Below are positions 27,012 to 36,061 of a stretch of 64,000 nt of DNA, piece by piece. Below the pieces are notes generated by a model. That model was not told where the DNA came from, searched no databases, and saw nothing but the letters and a program-made list of their open reading frames with translations. Within the stretch, counting starts at the first letter, position 1. Each line of letters begins with the position of its first letter. The position numbers and the translations under genes are program-made. The DNA lies in assembly GCF_000235605.1 (NCBI RefSeq), contig NC_016584.1, positions 1,724,001 through 1,788,000 of the forward strand, given 5' to 3'. Source of the DNA: Desulfosporosinus orientis DSM 765 (lineage in GTDB: Bacteria > Bacillota > Desulfitobacteriia > Desulfitobacteriales > Desulfitobacteriaceae).

Positions 27012-27673
27012 ATTATTTAAATAGAATTGCAAAACCATGTCTTTCTCTTCGGGAACTAAATAAAAGATGAAAGCTAGGAAGGCGGAGCAATCAGGGCCGC
27101 TTTCTCAGAAGGAAAAGATTAGAACCCAATACAGATATATACGCTACCTGCATGGTATCCCCGAAGTAAAGTGCAAACAAAACTCCTAGTGGAAATATTC
27201 CCGTTCTCAATCTGGTCAGAAGATACTATAACAACACAAACAAAATTAAATAGCAAAAAGGCGCTGTCTTATAAAAAAGACAACTTTGATAATTTATTAT
27301 GTATGGAGGAAGAGACATTGATAAGCAACTGAAAAATTATAATCAGTAACCATCTGCAGATAATAATATTGCTTCCAAGCATCTGTTGCCGCAGGTATAT
27401 GTTGCTTATAGAGCGAGGAAATACAACAATTGACCAATACTTTACTTAAATTCTTCACTGCATTTTTGATTTTCCATTGTGTGAACACCTCTTTTTAAAT
27501 ATTCTATTTCATTCGCACTTTGGTGTCCACTTTTTTTTTATATATCCAATGGTAATTCGCCGGGGAATATGCCATAATAATTTGATAGCTGTCCGGTTTG
27601 CCTCCCGTGATGATTTATCGCGGACAGGCGTTGTTGCCGGTGGGCTTTACTATTTAGAAATGGATGTAAGAAC

Positions 27674-28108
27674 ATGGACACAATTTGGCGTCTTTTACCA
27701 AGACTGTACTATTCGATGAGGAAATATCTCTTCGCCAGAGTTCGCGAATGCGGCATGGAGAAGGGGCAGCCACGGATTTTGGATTATGTGTATGTCAACG
27801 ACGGCTGCATTCAACGAGAGATCCGTGACGAGTTCTCGTTGGATGCGTCCTCCATCAGCAATCTTTTGGCGATACTGGAGAAAGATGGCACACTGCGCCG
27901 CAAGCGGAACCCGCTATCTTCCCGCGAGGTCAACGTGTACATCACCGACAAGGGCAGGGAGATACAAAAACGACTGGAAGTGGTATATGATGAACTGGAG
28001 CAGATTACCTTTCAAGGGTTCTCGCCTGAAGAAAAAGAGCAGTGCATCCACTATTTATTCCGTTTGACCAAAAACATGATGTCATATCGCAAAGACGAAT
28101 CCCAATGA
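27674..28108 (+). CDS. MarR-family transcriptional regulator
   Basis: A 144-residue winged-helix regulator. The DNA-binding core is CIQREIRDEFSLDASSISNLLAILEKDGTLRRKRNP, followed by the wing SSREVNVYITDKGREIQKRL. Flanking helices would form the dimer interface. Size is normal for the family. The ribosome-binding site is weak, and the second ATG at 27716 (MRKYLF) is an alternative start. A strong hairpin ends the gene. The target is unknown; the neighbouring DUF6282/permease genes downstream are candidates. Confidence 0.85.
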   Translation: MDTIWRLLPRLYYSMRKYLFARVRECGMEKGQPRILDYVYVNDGCIQREIRDEFSLDASSISNLLAILEKDGTLRRKRNPLSSREVNVYITDKGREIQKRLEVVYDELEQITFQGFSPEEKEQCIHYLFRLTKNMMSYRKDESQ

Positions 28109-28110
28109 TC

Positions 28111-28165
28111 GCACTACAAAAAGCTGACGGCCGGTATAATACCGACCGTCAGCTTTTTGTAGTGC
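28111..28165. terminator. Bidirectional-type terminator hairpin after the MarR gene
   Basis: A perfect 20-bp stem, 28111-28130 with 28146-28165, containing AAAAAGC/GCTTTTT so that T-runs occur on either strand. The loop CGGTATAATACCG is itself a small palindrome. Confidence 0.85.
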
Positions 28166-28169
28166 TATA

Positions 28170-28300
28170 GGCATGGGTAATAACTTGGTGGTGAAAGTCC
28201 GCTGCGCGCTCGGCATCAGGAAGCGCTGCCGGCCTTCAAAGGGGGTTAACGCTCCAAGAGACGTCAAACTCCCCGATGCGGAAAAACAGTCGGATATGCC
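28170..28300 (+). other. Possible group II intron 5' remnant
   Basis: The stretch GGGTAATAACTTGGTGGTGA, then AAGTCCGC, GCGCTCGGCATCAGGAAGCG and GGGGGTTAACGCTCC resembles the domain I start of bacterial group II introns. No reverse transcriptase, domain V or 3' end is seen, so at best it is a fragment. The rest of the 28166-28506 gap shows no gene. Confidence 0.25.
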
Positions 28301-28506
28301 CCATAAATTGTTGTGCATATGTGACATAAGTTTCGCAATTTTTTTGCAGTTAACACTATTGACAAAAAACGATATTCAGAGATATGATTAAATCAAACAG
28401 TTGTATTACAAAACTATTGGGTTTTACAACTGATTTGTTTGGTGTTAATATTTCCGGCCGGTATATTGACGTAAGAAAACCTTTATTTCAGAAAGGAGCG
28501 TTCATT

Positions 28507-29571
28507 ATGTCCAAATCAAAGCAGATTGCGGAATGGAAAGAAAAGAAATTCGGTCGCATGATTACCGAAGAGGAACTGATCAAAAGAGCCCACCCGGCAT
28601 GGCCGTACCTGTATTACACTCCTGGCGATTACATTAAACCCGAAGTAATCGACCGCATTGTGGAAGGCAGCATTGAGCTTCACACCCATGGCGCACCCAC
28701 CGCCTGGCTTGAGGGCCGGTCAAACTACTATGACACAGCCGTCAAATGTAGCGAAGCGAAGATGAGGGCCATAGTGTTTAAAGACCAAGACACTCAAACC
28801 TGCGCGATGGCCGGCGCTGTACAACGAAGCTTGGAAGCGCTGGCGGCGGAAAAAGCCAAGCACGGTGAGGAGTTTAAGCCCCTTCAGGTGTTTGGCGGCC
28901 TCGTTTTGGATAAATCCGTCGGCGGCATGAATCTTCACGCCGTGAAAAAGGCCCTGAGCTTCGGGCGCTGCAAGGAAATCTGGCTGCCTTGCTGGGACTC
29001 AGCACATCTGCAGGAAGTTATGGGCGACGAAACCAAGGGCATCCGGGTCTCCGATATGAGCGGTACGTTGACCCCAGAGATGATTGGCCTGCTGGAAATC
29101 CTGTCGGACTACAACACTAACAGCACGGGCGAGCGGTGTTGCCTGGCCACCTGCCACGTCTCCAACGAAGAGAAATACGACGTTGCCAAATACGTCAAGC
29201 AAAAGGGTATGAACGTCGGGGTCGTGCATGACCACATTACCCAGGAGCTTACCATTAACACCGTGGAAGAGGCTCTGGAACTGATTGATTTGGGATCGTA
29301 TGTGGAAATATGCTCCAACTCCGTGGTCCCCTGGAGCAGCATGACTAACTGGATTGTGGCCTATGACTATACCATCGAGATGGTCAAGCGCCTGGTCAAA
29401 GAGCGCGGCCCCGAGCACATTGTGCTGGTCACGGATGCCGGGCTGCCGGATTACGATGAAGTGCCGGCTCTGAGGGTGCTGATCCAAACCCTTCTCAAAA
29501 ACGGCATCAGCGAGGCGGATCTTAACGTCATGTGCAAAGACGCCCCGGCGGCGCTGATCGGCAAAATCTGA
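28507..29571 (+). CDS. DUF6282-family metal-dependent hydrolase-like protein
   Basis: A 354-residue protein related to the amidohydrolase/PHP-like DUF6282 family. A metal-binding-like SIELHTHGAPTAW is near residue 52, followed by AIVFKDQDTQTCAMAG, VFGGLVLDKSVGGMN, CHVSNEEKYDVAKY, GVVHDHITQEL and HIVLVTDAGLPDYDEV, giving His/Asp residues consistent with a TIM-barrel hydrolase. AGAAAGGAGCG precedes ATG 28507, so the longer frame from 28384 is rejected. It is followed by a truncated permease start and a second truncated DUF6282 tail, showing the locus was once larger. Substrate unknown; the family often sits with organic acid or amine transporters. Confidence 0.75.
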   Translation: MSKSKQIAEWKEKKFGRMITEEELIKRAHPAWPYLYYTPGDYIKPEVIDRIVEGSIELHTHGAPTAWLEGRSNYYDTAVKCSEAKMRAIVFKDQDTQTCAMAGAVQRSLEALAAEKAKHGEEFKPLQVFGGLVLDKSVGGMNLHAVKKALSFGRCKEIWLPCWDSAHLQEVMGDETKGIRVSDMSGTLTPEMIGLLEILSDYNTNSTGERCCLATCHVSNEEKYDVAKYVKQKGMNVGVVHDHITQELTINTVEEALELIDLGSYVEICSNSVVPWSSMTNWIVAYDYTIEMVKRLVKERGPEHIVLVTDAGLPDYDEVPALRVLIQTLLKNGISEADLNVMCKDAPAALIGKI

Positions 29572-29623
29572 TCGGGCGGCAACTTAAGATACTCATACAA
29601 AATATGCGAAAGCGGATTATGCA

Positions 29624-29809
29624 ATGGCTTGGTTCAGCTTTTTTGGCATAGTTGTCGCTCTTGTCGTCATCATCGTAGGCACGCTGCGCGGACATTCCCT
29701 GATTCTGGTTTCCACCATCGCGGCGCTGGTATGCGCGATAACCGGCGCTATCGCCACAGTGGCTATGCAGGGCTATGCCGGTGTTTATGTGTACCGTGGC
29801 CAGGAATGA
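29624..29809 (+). pseudogene. Truncated GntP-like permease, N-terminal stump
   Basis: About 55 codons resemble the first transmembrane helices of a GntP/gluconate-type permease (FFGIVVALVVIIVGTLRGHS and LILVSTIAALVCAITGA). The frame is then lost at YVYRGQE-stop, where sequence homologous to DUF6282 begins. The other 400 or so residues of the transporter are missing. The deletion endpoint is near 29785-29796. Confidence 0.65.
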
Positions 29810-30036
29810 CAAACTGGATTATCAACTATGACTATTCTTTCGAGCTGATAAATTATATTATCAAGGAGCGCGGTCCAGAACACATAGTGCTCACAACCGA
29901 CTCCGGACAACTTGGAAACGAAGAAGTTGACGGCATAAAACTGTTTATCCAAACACTTATTAAAAAAGGTGTCAGCGAGGCTGATATAAATGTCATGCTC
30001 AAAGAAACACCTGCAATGTTAATCGGAAAAATTTAG
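29793..30036 (+). pseudogene. Second DUF6282 copy, C-terminal remnant
   Basis: Reading VPWPGMTNWIINYDYSFELI through KERGPEHIVLTTDSGQLGNE to KETPAMLIGKI, this is parallel to the last 80 residues of the intact gene at 28507 (VPWSSMTNWIVAYDYTIEMV, KERGPEHIVLVTDAG, KDAPAALIGKI). The front 270 residues are gone and the piece is fused to the permease stump in another frame. It diverges enough from the intact copy to be an old paralog, not a fresh duplication. Confidence 0.85.
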
Positions 30037-30239
30037 ATATAGGAGCAACAATTTGAGGTAGAAATCCAATATGACAGGGCTGTTATCTAAAATCCCAATT
30101 TCTCCACAAATGACAGCCCCGTCATATACACTTACATCCTCTAATAGGTTGCCCCTATGCTAAATAATGCACCAACTCGAAAATATTTCCGCATAAGTTT
30201 AATATTGTGTTTTAATATTTTTGTAAGGAGTAGATACCT

Positions 30240-31643
30240 ATGAGTGATGTAAGCCTTGATCACAAAGAATTAAAAGCCGTAATGGAAGATAATGCTCTTA
30301 CTAGAGTACCTGATTCAGAAAGACAAGGATGGCTTTCAATGTCCTGGAATACCATGGGAGTTATTTCAACCTTAGCTCAGCTGCTCATTGGAGCCACATG
30401 TACTTTCATAGCTGGGATCTGGGTCGGAATAGCAGCTGCTATCATTGTTACTATCCTTGGTGGAACCTTAGGGTCTTTGATTGGACATATGGCCTATAAA
30501 CAAGGACTATCCAATACCGTTATGGCACGTTACTATGGTTTTGGCGTAAAAGGATCAGTTATTGCTGTTATTAGTTATAATTTATTGATTATTGGTATGC
30601 TGGCTTTGGAAAATATTTTGATTTACGAAACTATTTTATTCTTCTTCAAAATACCTGCATCAACTACAAATGCAATTGTGATTTACGGTATTATGACTAT
30701 TCTCTGGATTCTTTTGTCCGCTTTCGGTATCAAATTGGTTACAAAGGTTTCATCTGTTATGCTTATTGGCTTCCTGGTAGTAATGTGCTACATGGTATTC
30801 CAGGCTGCCGGAACATCAGGAATACCCTGGAATCAAATTCTAACGCACGGTGCGGTTTTACCCGGCGGAGATACATGGAGTCATTTTGTCACAGTTATTA
30901 ATATTTTGATCGGCTCGGCAGGAGCTCTCGCATTAGCAGATGCTGACTTCGGCAGATATGCTAAATCCACCAAAGATATTGCTATTGCCGCATTCCTTGG
31001 TAATATTATGATGGATATCATTATATTGCTCACAGGTTCTATTATTGTGTACGCCGGTTATGCGACGTTAGAAAAATACTATATTGGTCAAGGTATGGAC
31101 GCGGTTGCTGCAGGTCAAGCCGCCCTTAATAACGTTGGAGGCGACTTCATTATCCTGGGAGGCGTATTAGGTCTAATCCTGATGATCTTGGCTCAGGGTA
31201 AAGTGCAGGTGTTGAATACCTATTTAGCTTCTTTGGCCCTATCAAATGCCGGTGATGCTTTTGGCTTCAGACCAGGACGTGTTTGGATGATTGTCATAGC
31301 CAATATTATCGGTCTTATCTTTGTTGCTGGTAACCTAATTGGTTTAATCACTAGCTGGCTGGCTTTTATAGGTACATTGAGTACCAGTCAAGCGGTTATT
31401 ATGTTGGCTGACTACTTTATCGTGAATAAAGGTAGAGATGTGCATAGCATAACACCACCGCTGGTTAACTGGGCAGGTTTAGTAACTATTATAGTCGCTA
31501 CAGTAATAGCCTTCGCGCTGGCGAAAGTAATTCCGATTTTATTTATTACGGCTGTCATTGTCTCATCGATCCTATATCCATTATTAAGAAAAAATATATT
31601 TAAAGATACAAGTTTTAACGAGAGTGCTGTAAATGTTAACTAG
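30240..31643 (+). CDS. NCS1-family nucleobase/cytosine permease
   Basis: A 467-residue integral membrane protein with about 12 transmembrane segments. It has the NCS1 opening ALTRVPDSERQGWLSMSWNT and GTLGSLIGHMAYKQGLSNTV, plus ADADFGRYAKSTKDIAIAAF in the middle. It resembles CodB-type transporters for cytosine, purines, allantoin or hydantoin. GTAAGGAG precedes the ATG. A weak long hairpin (ATGACAGGGCTGT against ACAGCCCCGTCAT, 30069-30126) lies upstream but is not a recognised purine riboswitch. The permease follows the DUF6282 remnants, so the ancestral cluster may have moved and hydrolysed a cyclic nitrogen compound. That link is inference. Confidence 0.85.
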   Translation: MSDVSLDHKELKAVMEDNALTRVPDSERQGWLSMSWNTMGVISTLAQLLIGATCTFIAGIWVGIAAAIIVTILGGTLGSLIGHMAYKQGLSNTVMARYYGFGVKGSVIAVISYNLLIIGMLALENILIYETILFFFKIPASTTNAIVIYGIMTILWILLSAFGIKLVTKVSSVMLIGFLVVMCYMVFQAAGTSGIPWNQILTHGAVLPGGDTWSHFVTVINILIGSAGALALADADFGRYAKSTKDIAIAAFLGNIMMDIIILLTGSIIVYAGYATLEKYYIGQGMDAVAAGQAALNNVGGDFIILGGVLGLILMILAQGKVQVLNTYLASLALSNAGDAFGFRPGRVWMIVIANIIGLIFVAGNLIGLITSWLAFIGTLSTSQAVIMLADYFIVNKGRDVHSITPPLVNWAGLVTIIVATVIAFALAKVIPILFITAVIVSSILYPLLRKNIFKDTSFNESAVNVN

Positions 31644-31796
31644 TAAATGGTAGTTAAATCATAAATTTATACAACTCTCTTTGTATTCTGACTATTTAGA
31701 TGCAGTACAAGATGTTTATTAGTAGCAATATTTATATAACGAGACCGGAACCGAAATATTCATAAAGCAACACCGAATATGATTATTTTACAAGTT

Positions 31797-31830
31797 TGCA
31801 TGAGTCCTTCATTAATGAGGGACTCATGCA
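31797..31830 (+). terminator. Hairpin after the NCS1 permease
   Basis: An 11-bp stem TGCATGAGTCC/GGACTCATGCA with a partly paired loop, followed by an AT-rich stretch. It lies 154 bases after the stop. Confidence 0.65.
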
Positions 31831-32024
31831 ATAATATTTATTTACATGTAAAGAGAAATTCCATTGGAACATTAATAATATTATAATTAGCTAAAACCTT
31901 GGCATATTGAACCTTTATGTGAAGAGGGGTTGGGGAAATGGCAAATCCCACTTTACTGCCATATCACACGTGGAGACGATAATAATGATGACGTATTGTG
32001 GTTCCAAAGGCAAATAAGGCAAGT

Positions 32025-32047
32025 AAACCACTATATGTAGTGGTTTT
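32025..32047. terminator. Small terminator-like hairpin
   Basis: AAACCACTA/TAGTGGTTT with a 4-base loop, then a T. A second imperfect stem AAAATCGGG...CCTGATTTTTTT lies at about 32064-32107. The whole 31644-32245 gap has hairpins but no supportable gene; it may hold remnants. Confidence 0.5.
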
Positions 32048-32245
32048 AAAGCAAAAAATGAACAAAAATCGGGCTGAAAAAGTGCGTTTTTTGGCCTGAT
32101 TTTTTTGGGACGTTTTATAGATGACATCGGGGATTATTGATGATAACATATAAAAAAGCGGATTTCGAGGTTAAAATTGATATGTAATAATCTTTAGTTT
32201 AAAGAAGAAAATTTATAGTCTCAGCTTTTCAGAAAGGAGCAACCG

Positions 32246-33154
32246 ATGAAAATAGATAGATTGATAGGTATTATCACCGTGTTGCTACAGAACGAAAAAG
32301 TGACAGCACCTTACCTTGCAGAAAAGTTTGAAGTATCCAGACGGACAATCAACAGAGATATTGAGGATTTATGTAAGGCTGGAATACCGATAGTTACCAC
32401 ACAGGGGATGAACGGAGGTATTACAATTGCAGACGGATACAAAATTGATAAAACTGTTTTTAATGATGAGGAATTGAGAGCCATTTTCACAGGACTTTTA
32501 GGCCTTGATAGTGTTGCACAGGATAAAAGATATCAAAATATTATTGATAAGTTTTTTTCAGGGAAAAGTGGTTTTTATGCAGCAAGTCACATTATGATTG
32601 ACCTTTCTTCCCATTACAAGAATACTCTCGCCCCCAAAATAGCGGATATACAACAGTCGATAGATAAATCCTATGAAATAGAGTTCTATTATTACAATAG
32701 TACCGGAGAGCGGAAAGTTACACTTGATCCATATCTTATTGTATTTCAATGGTCAAGCTGGTATGTATTCGGTTTTGACCACGCATCGGGTGATTTTCGA
32801 CTATTTAAACTCAACAGATTGTGGAAATTGCAATGCACAGACAAGCGATTCAACCTGCAAGATATTCCGCAAGAAAAGTTGGATTTCGGAAGCTATTTCA
32901 CAAATGAAATACAGGCTGTGATACTGTTTAATGAGAGTGTGAAATACAGATTAATTGAGGAATATGCCGAAGATTGCTTTTCATATCTTGCGGATGGCAA
33001 ATTGAGATTTGAATTTCCATTTACAAACAAAGAATATCTGTTGGAATGGGTACTTAGCTTTGGCAATAAGGCGGAATTGCTGGAACCGCAGGAGCTTCGT
33101 GAAGAATTGAAAAGCAGGCTGCAAAAAACGATAGAAAAATATTCAGAAACATGA
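32246..33154 (+). CDS. WYL-domain helix-turn-helix regulator (YafY/DeoR-like)
   Basis: A 302-residue regulator. The N-terminal HTH (KVTAPYLAEKFEVSRRTINR and DIEDLCKAGIPIVTTQGMNG) is followed by a WYL domain near residues 140-215 (YEIEFYYYNSTGERKVTLDP, then FQWSSWYVFGFDHASGDFRL and FKLNRLWKL) and a WCX-like C-terminus (VILFNESVKYRLIEEYAEDC). WYL proteins sense nucleic-acid or small ligands. GAAAGGAG precedes the ATG. It probably regulates itself and the three small genes that follow closely. Confidence 0.88.
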   Translation: MKIDRLIGIITVLLQNEKVTAPYLAEKFEVSRRTINRDIEDLCKAGIPIVTTQGMNGGITIADGYKIDKTVFNDEELRAIFTGLLGLDSVAQDKRYQNIIDKFFSGKSGFYAASHIMIDLSSHYKNTLAPKIADIQQSIDKSYEIEFYYYNSTGERKVTLDPYLIVFQWSSWYVFGFDHASGDFRLFKLNRLWKLQCTDKRFNLQDIPQEKLDFGSYFTNEIQAVILFNESVKYRLIEEYAEDCFSYLADGKLRFEFPFTNKEYLLEWVLSFGNKAELLEPQELREELKSRLQKTIEKYSET

Positions 33155-33209
33155 CGTATAGATGTCGTGTTACCTTTGATATACTCGTCCTAAAACGGAG
33201 GTGTATCAT

Positions 33210-33473
33210 ATGGTTAAATCAAGATGTGGATTATTATGCAAAGATTGCGGTTACAGGGAACAAATGAACTGCAAGGGATGTATTCATATTGATAAACCCT
33301 TCTGGGGAGATGACTGTCCTGTTAAATCTTGCTGCGAGAGCAAGAAGCAGAATCATTGCGGTGAGTGTAAAAACTTTCCGTGTGCTTTGCTCCATCAATT
33401 TTCCTATGACAAAGAGCAAGGAGATGAGGGCAAACGAATAGAGCAATGCAAACAGTGGGCAAACGAGAGGTGA
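33210..33473 (+). CDS. DUF3795-type Cys-rich small protein
   Basis: An 87-residue protein with many cysteines (SRCGLLCKDCGYREQMNCKG, CPVKSCCESKKQNHCGECKN, FPCALL), matching DUF3795 zinc- or iron-binding proteins. CGGAGGTG before ATG 33210 is the better start; a GTG at 33201 is in frame. It lies 55 bases after the WYL regulator and 4 bases before the TfoX-like gene. Function unknown. Confidence 0.8.
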   Translation: MVKSRCGLLCKDCGYREQMNCKGCIHIDKPFWGDDCPVKSCCESKKQNHCGECKNFPCALLHQFSYDKEQGDEGKRIEQCKQWANER

Positions 33474-33477
33474 CGGT

Positions 33478-33798
33478 ATGGCGACAACGGCAGAGTTTAT
33501 AGAATATGTTTGTGAACAGATAAGCGGCGTTGGTGCAGCCAGATATAAGAAAATGTTTGGAGAGTACATGGTTTATATAAATGAGAAACCTATACTTCTA
33601 GTCTGTGATAATACGGTCTTTGTAAAAATACTTGACTGTATCAGTGAAAAGATGAAAGACGCTGAGAAAGGTTTTCCTTATGAAGGAGCAAAGGAACATT
33701 ATATATTAGACATAGACAATTCTGAATTCAGTAAAGAAGTCATAATTTTATTGGGGCCAGTGATTCCGCTTCCAAAACCTAGAAGAAAAAATAAATGA
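33478..33798 (+). CDS. TfoX N-terminal domain protein
   Basis: A 106-residue protein with the TfoX-N fold: EFIEYVCEQISGVGAARYKK, MFGEYMVYINEKPILLVCDN and TVFVKIL, and a Pro-rich end PVIPLPKPRRK. Stand-alone TfoX-N proteins are common in Firmicutes with unknown roles. GAGAGGTGACG precedes the ATG. It is translationally close to the DUF3795 gene. Confidence 0.85.
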   Translation: MATTAEFIEYVCEQISGVGAARYKKMFGEYMVYINEKPILLVCDNTVFVKILDCISEKMKDAEKGFPYEGAKEHYILDIDNSEFSKEVIILLGPVIPLPKPRRKNK

Positions 33799-33832
33799 GA
33801 TTTATATAATTCTCGCATTGGAGGTCACAGAA

Positions 33833-34300
33833 ATGAAATATACGAGTACATTAATTGCTGTGAAAGATATGGAAAAATCAAAACAATTTTATCATGATGT
33901 ATTGAATTTAGATGTTATTGCAGATTTTGGCGCAAACGTGACGCTGACGGGTGGCATAGCATTGCAGACGTTGGATTCTTGGAAAGGCTTTATTCATAAG
34001 AGAGACGATGAAATAGTTTTTGAAAACAATGCATTCGAACTATATTTTGAAGAAGATGATATGGACACTTTTATTGCCAAATTAACAAATATAATAGATA
34101 TCGAATACGTCCATCCGCTCTTTGAGCATTCATGGGGGCAGAGAGTGGTTCGCTTCTATGACCTGGATAAACACATCATCGAAGTCGGCGAAAACATGAA
34201 CATGGTTATCAAGCGTTTTATAGACGGCGGTCTTTCTATTGAAGAAACGGCTGCTCGAATGGATGTTCCAATTGACTATATAAAATTATCTTTGGAATAG
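33833..34300 (+). CDS. VOC-superfamily (glyoxalase/bleomycin-resistance-like) protein
   Basis: A 155-residue protein with two VOC beta-alpha-beta-beta-beta units. It begins MKYTSTLIAVKDMEKSKQFY and contains DVLNLDVIADFGANVTLTGG, ELYFEEDDMDTFIAKL and HSWGQRVVRFYDLDKHIIEV. Metal-ligand-like Glu (HIIEVGE) is present. The C-terminal 30 residues (IKRFIDGGLSIEETAARMDV) look like a small HTH-like extension. GGAGGTCACAG precedes ATG 33833. Enzymatic role is not determinable. A stem-loop with a T-run (CCAAAGG...CCTTTG, to 34360) follows. Confidence 0.8.
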   Translation: MKYTSTLIAVKDMEKSKQFYHDVLNLDVIADFGANVTLTGGIALQTLDSWKGFIHKRDDEIVFENNAFELYFEEDDMDTFIAKLTNIIDIEYVHPLFEHSWGQRVVRFYDLDKHIIEVGENMNMVIKRFIDGGLSIEETAARMDVPIDYIKLSLE

Positions 34301-34395
34301 CACTGCAAGAAAATCCAAAGGTGCCGGAGCCCATTATATTCCGTTGCCTTTGTTTTTTATATAACTTAAATTAAGCTGACATCAGGCAGGAGCAT

Positions 34396-34434
34396 AAGAG
34401 GCTATGTTTTAAAGAAGCATAGCCTCTTTTTTTA
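34396..34434. terminator. Terminator
   Basis: A perfect 11-bp stem (AAGAGGCTATG/CATAGCCTCTT) followed by TTTTT. It isolates the WYL-VOC cluster from the pseudogenes downstream. Confidence 0.88.
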
Positions 34435-34472
34435 TTGCCTGCTGCAGCGAATAAAGAATGGAGGAAATCAAA

Positions 34473-34813
34473 ATGGCAAATGAAACAATGCGTATCTTGA
34501 CGAAGGCTCTTTGAAAGAAAAGGTACACAGCCTGTATCCATCTGTGGAGATCAACGATGGCGAGCTGTGGGGTGTTATGTCCGCCGGGCTGATGGAGTCT
34601 CTTTAAGGAGAGGAAACCGCTGAGCTTCTTGACTTTGTGACCGGACAAAACAGTGATGGCTACGGTGAAGGCCTGGAACAGCGGCTTATCAAAACGCCGG
34701 ATGGCGAGATCTACGTAAGCTTTTGGAATCACGAAAACTATTCCTTAAAACTTGAGCAGGAGATGAAAAATAACCAGTCCGACCTCGGATACGGAGGCCC
34801 GGTGATGCAATGA
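34473..34813 (+). pseudogene. Broken small gene, family not recognised
   Basis: It starts ATG with MANETMRI after a GGAGGAAATC site. One frameshift near 34497 leads to LDEGSLKEKVHSLYPSVEIN, then DGELWGVMSAGLMESL, an in-frame TAA at 34603-34605, and further open frame (GEETAELLDFVTGQNSDGYG, EGLEQRLIKTPDGEIYVSFW, NHENYSL) to TGA. Joined across both lesions it would be about 112 residues, similar in style to small proteins of integrative elements. I do not recognise the family. Confidence 0.6.
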
Positions 34814-34928
34814 ATGAAAAAGTGAACGGACAAATAGTGCTCTTTGGTTTCTAATGAAGCTGAAGGGCGCTTTTTTTGTTGCAGCAGATTGCTGTAAGCC
34901 ATACAACTAAATAATAGAACGAGAAGGC

Positions 34929-35524
34929 TTGTACGGTACATTGGAGTCTTCGGCGGAGGGGGCTGGGTGGCAGTTTGGACGGACCCCTGAAGCCGCCATG
35001 GAGGTCTACATTATATTTATCCAGGAGTTGAAAACGGCTCTTGCGTCAATAGGGAAGCAAATTATAGTAACAGTACATGCCAAGCCGGATCCAATCGGGG
35101 ACTGGAGCGGTTCTGAAGCTCATGATTATTTTGGGATCGGCCAAGCAGCGGATGCTGTCCGGATAATGGGGTATGACTTTCACTGTTTGGTGGTGAACCC
35201 GGTCCAATTGCCCCTGCTGATTGGATTGATAGAGTTCTGGCCTATGCAGTTTCAACAATCCCAAAAAGTAAAATTGTTCTCGGAGTACCGACTTATGGTT
35301 ACGACTGGCCCCTTGAGCTAGGACAACAGGGCAGAGGAATAACTTATAGCCATGCCATTTCTACAGCCAGACGCTATAATGCGCCAATCATCGAGGATGC
35401 TCAACAAGGTCCTCATTTTACCTATACCGAAAATGAAGTCGTCCATGAAGTCTGGTTCATAGATGCTGCTTCTTTTGATACCCTAGCTGAAATTACAAAC
35501 CAATACCAATGGTGTGGAAGATAA
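34929..35524 (+). pseudogene. GH18 spore-type glycosidase remnant, frameshifted
   Basis: The first part (FIQELKTALASIGKQIIVTV, then SGSEAHDYFGIGQAADAVRI and MGYDFH) and the second part in another frame (FGGEPGPIAPADWIDRVLAY, AVSTIPKSKIVLGVPTYGYD, ITYSHAISTARRY) join into the C-terminal half of a YaaH/CotE-like GH18 hydrolase. One base is missing at about 35183-35188 (CAC TG-TTT instead of CAC TGG TTT). The N-terminal half and any LysM domains are absent. This is consistent with a sporulating ancestor. Confidence 0.82.
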
Positions 35525-35743
35525 TAATGAAAAAACTCAAGCGTATAAACATGGTGACGATGGCCAACTCAGAGAAATTTTTGGTAAAGGCCCAGGAAGT
35601 CTATCGTTGGGCAGGTTTAAGCAATTATTATCTAAATAGTTTTAAAAAATAAAATTTTTAAAAAAAGAGGTAACTAAGAATTTATAGAGAATTCTGTTAT
35701 TGAAAAGGTATTATTACATATTCACCTAAAAGGAGAGAGGCTT

Positions 35744-35971
35744 ATGAGAGGAAGATATTATGTAATTGATAACCGAATCAAAAAATCAAATGATGATTTC
35801 AAGGTCAATAGACAAACTGCTGCTGTCATCTATTTAAGGACCCCAAATAACAATATTGCTGTAAAAGAAGGCCAAGAAGACGGAAAAAGAGCGATTATTT
35901 CACTGAGTATTATTAGTGCATTCTTTTTGTTCTTTACTTTTATTGTTATGGTTATAAATAATAATGTTTAA
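35744..35971 (+). CDS. Small single-pass membrane protein, unknown
   Basis: A 75-residue ORF with a strong AAAGGAGAGAG site. It has a basic N-terminal half (RGRYYVIDNRIKKSNDDFKV) and a C-terminal transmembrane segment at about residues 49-71 (AIISLSIISAFFLFFTFIVM). Not recognised. The 219-base stretch before it holds only short frames such as a possible 41-codon piece at 35527. Confidence 0.5.
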   Translation: MRGRYYVIDNRIKKSNDDFKVNRQTAAVIYLRTPNNNIAVKEGQEDGKRAIISLSIISAFFLFFTFIVMVINNNV

Positions 35972-36061
35972 CTACGCATAATTTAATAAAAGAGTTATTT
36001 TAAAGGAGCTATCTAACCACGAAGATGCAATTGCTTTGGTCTTGACGTAAGCTCAATCTCA

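Noticed and set aside
29624-29809. Intact small membrane protein
   Set aside because: It matches only the first helices of a permease and ends where DUF6282 homology starts, so it is a stump.
30040-30239. Purine or other riboswitch before the NCS1 permease
   Set aside because: Only an imperfect long hairpin is present; the conserved purine-aptamer residues are not found.
31891-31910. Fourth sigma-54 promoter (TTGGCATATTGAACC)
   Set aside because: The -12 element lacks TTGC, and no gene starts at the right distance.
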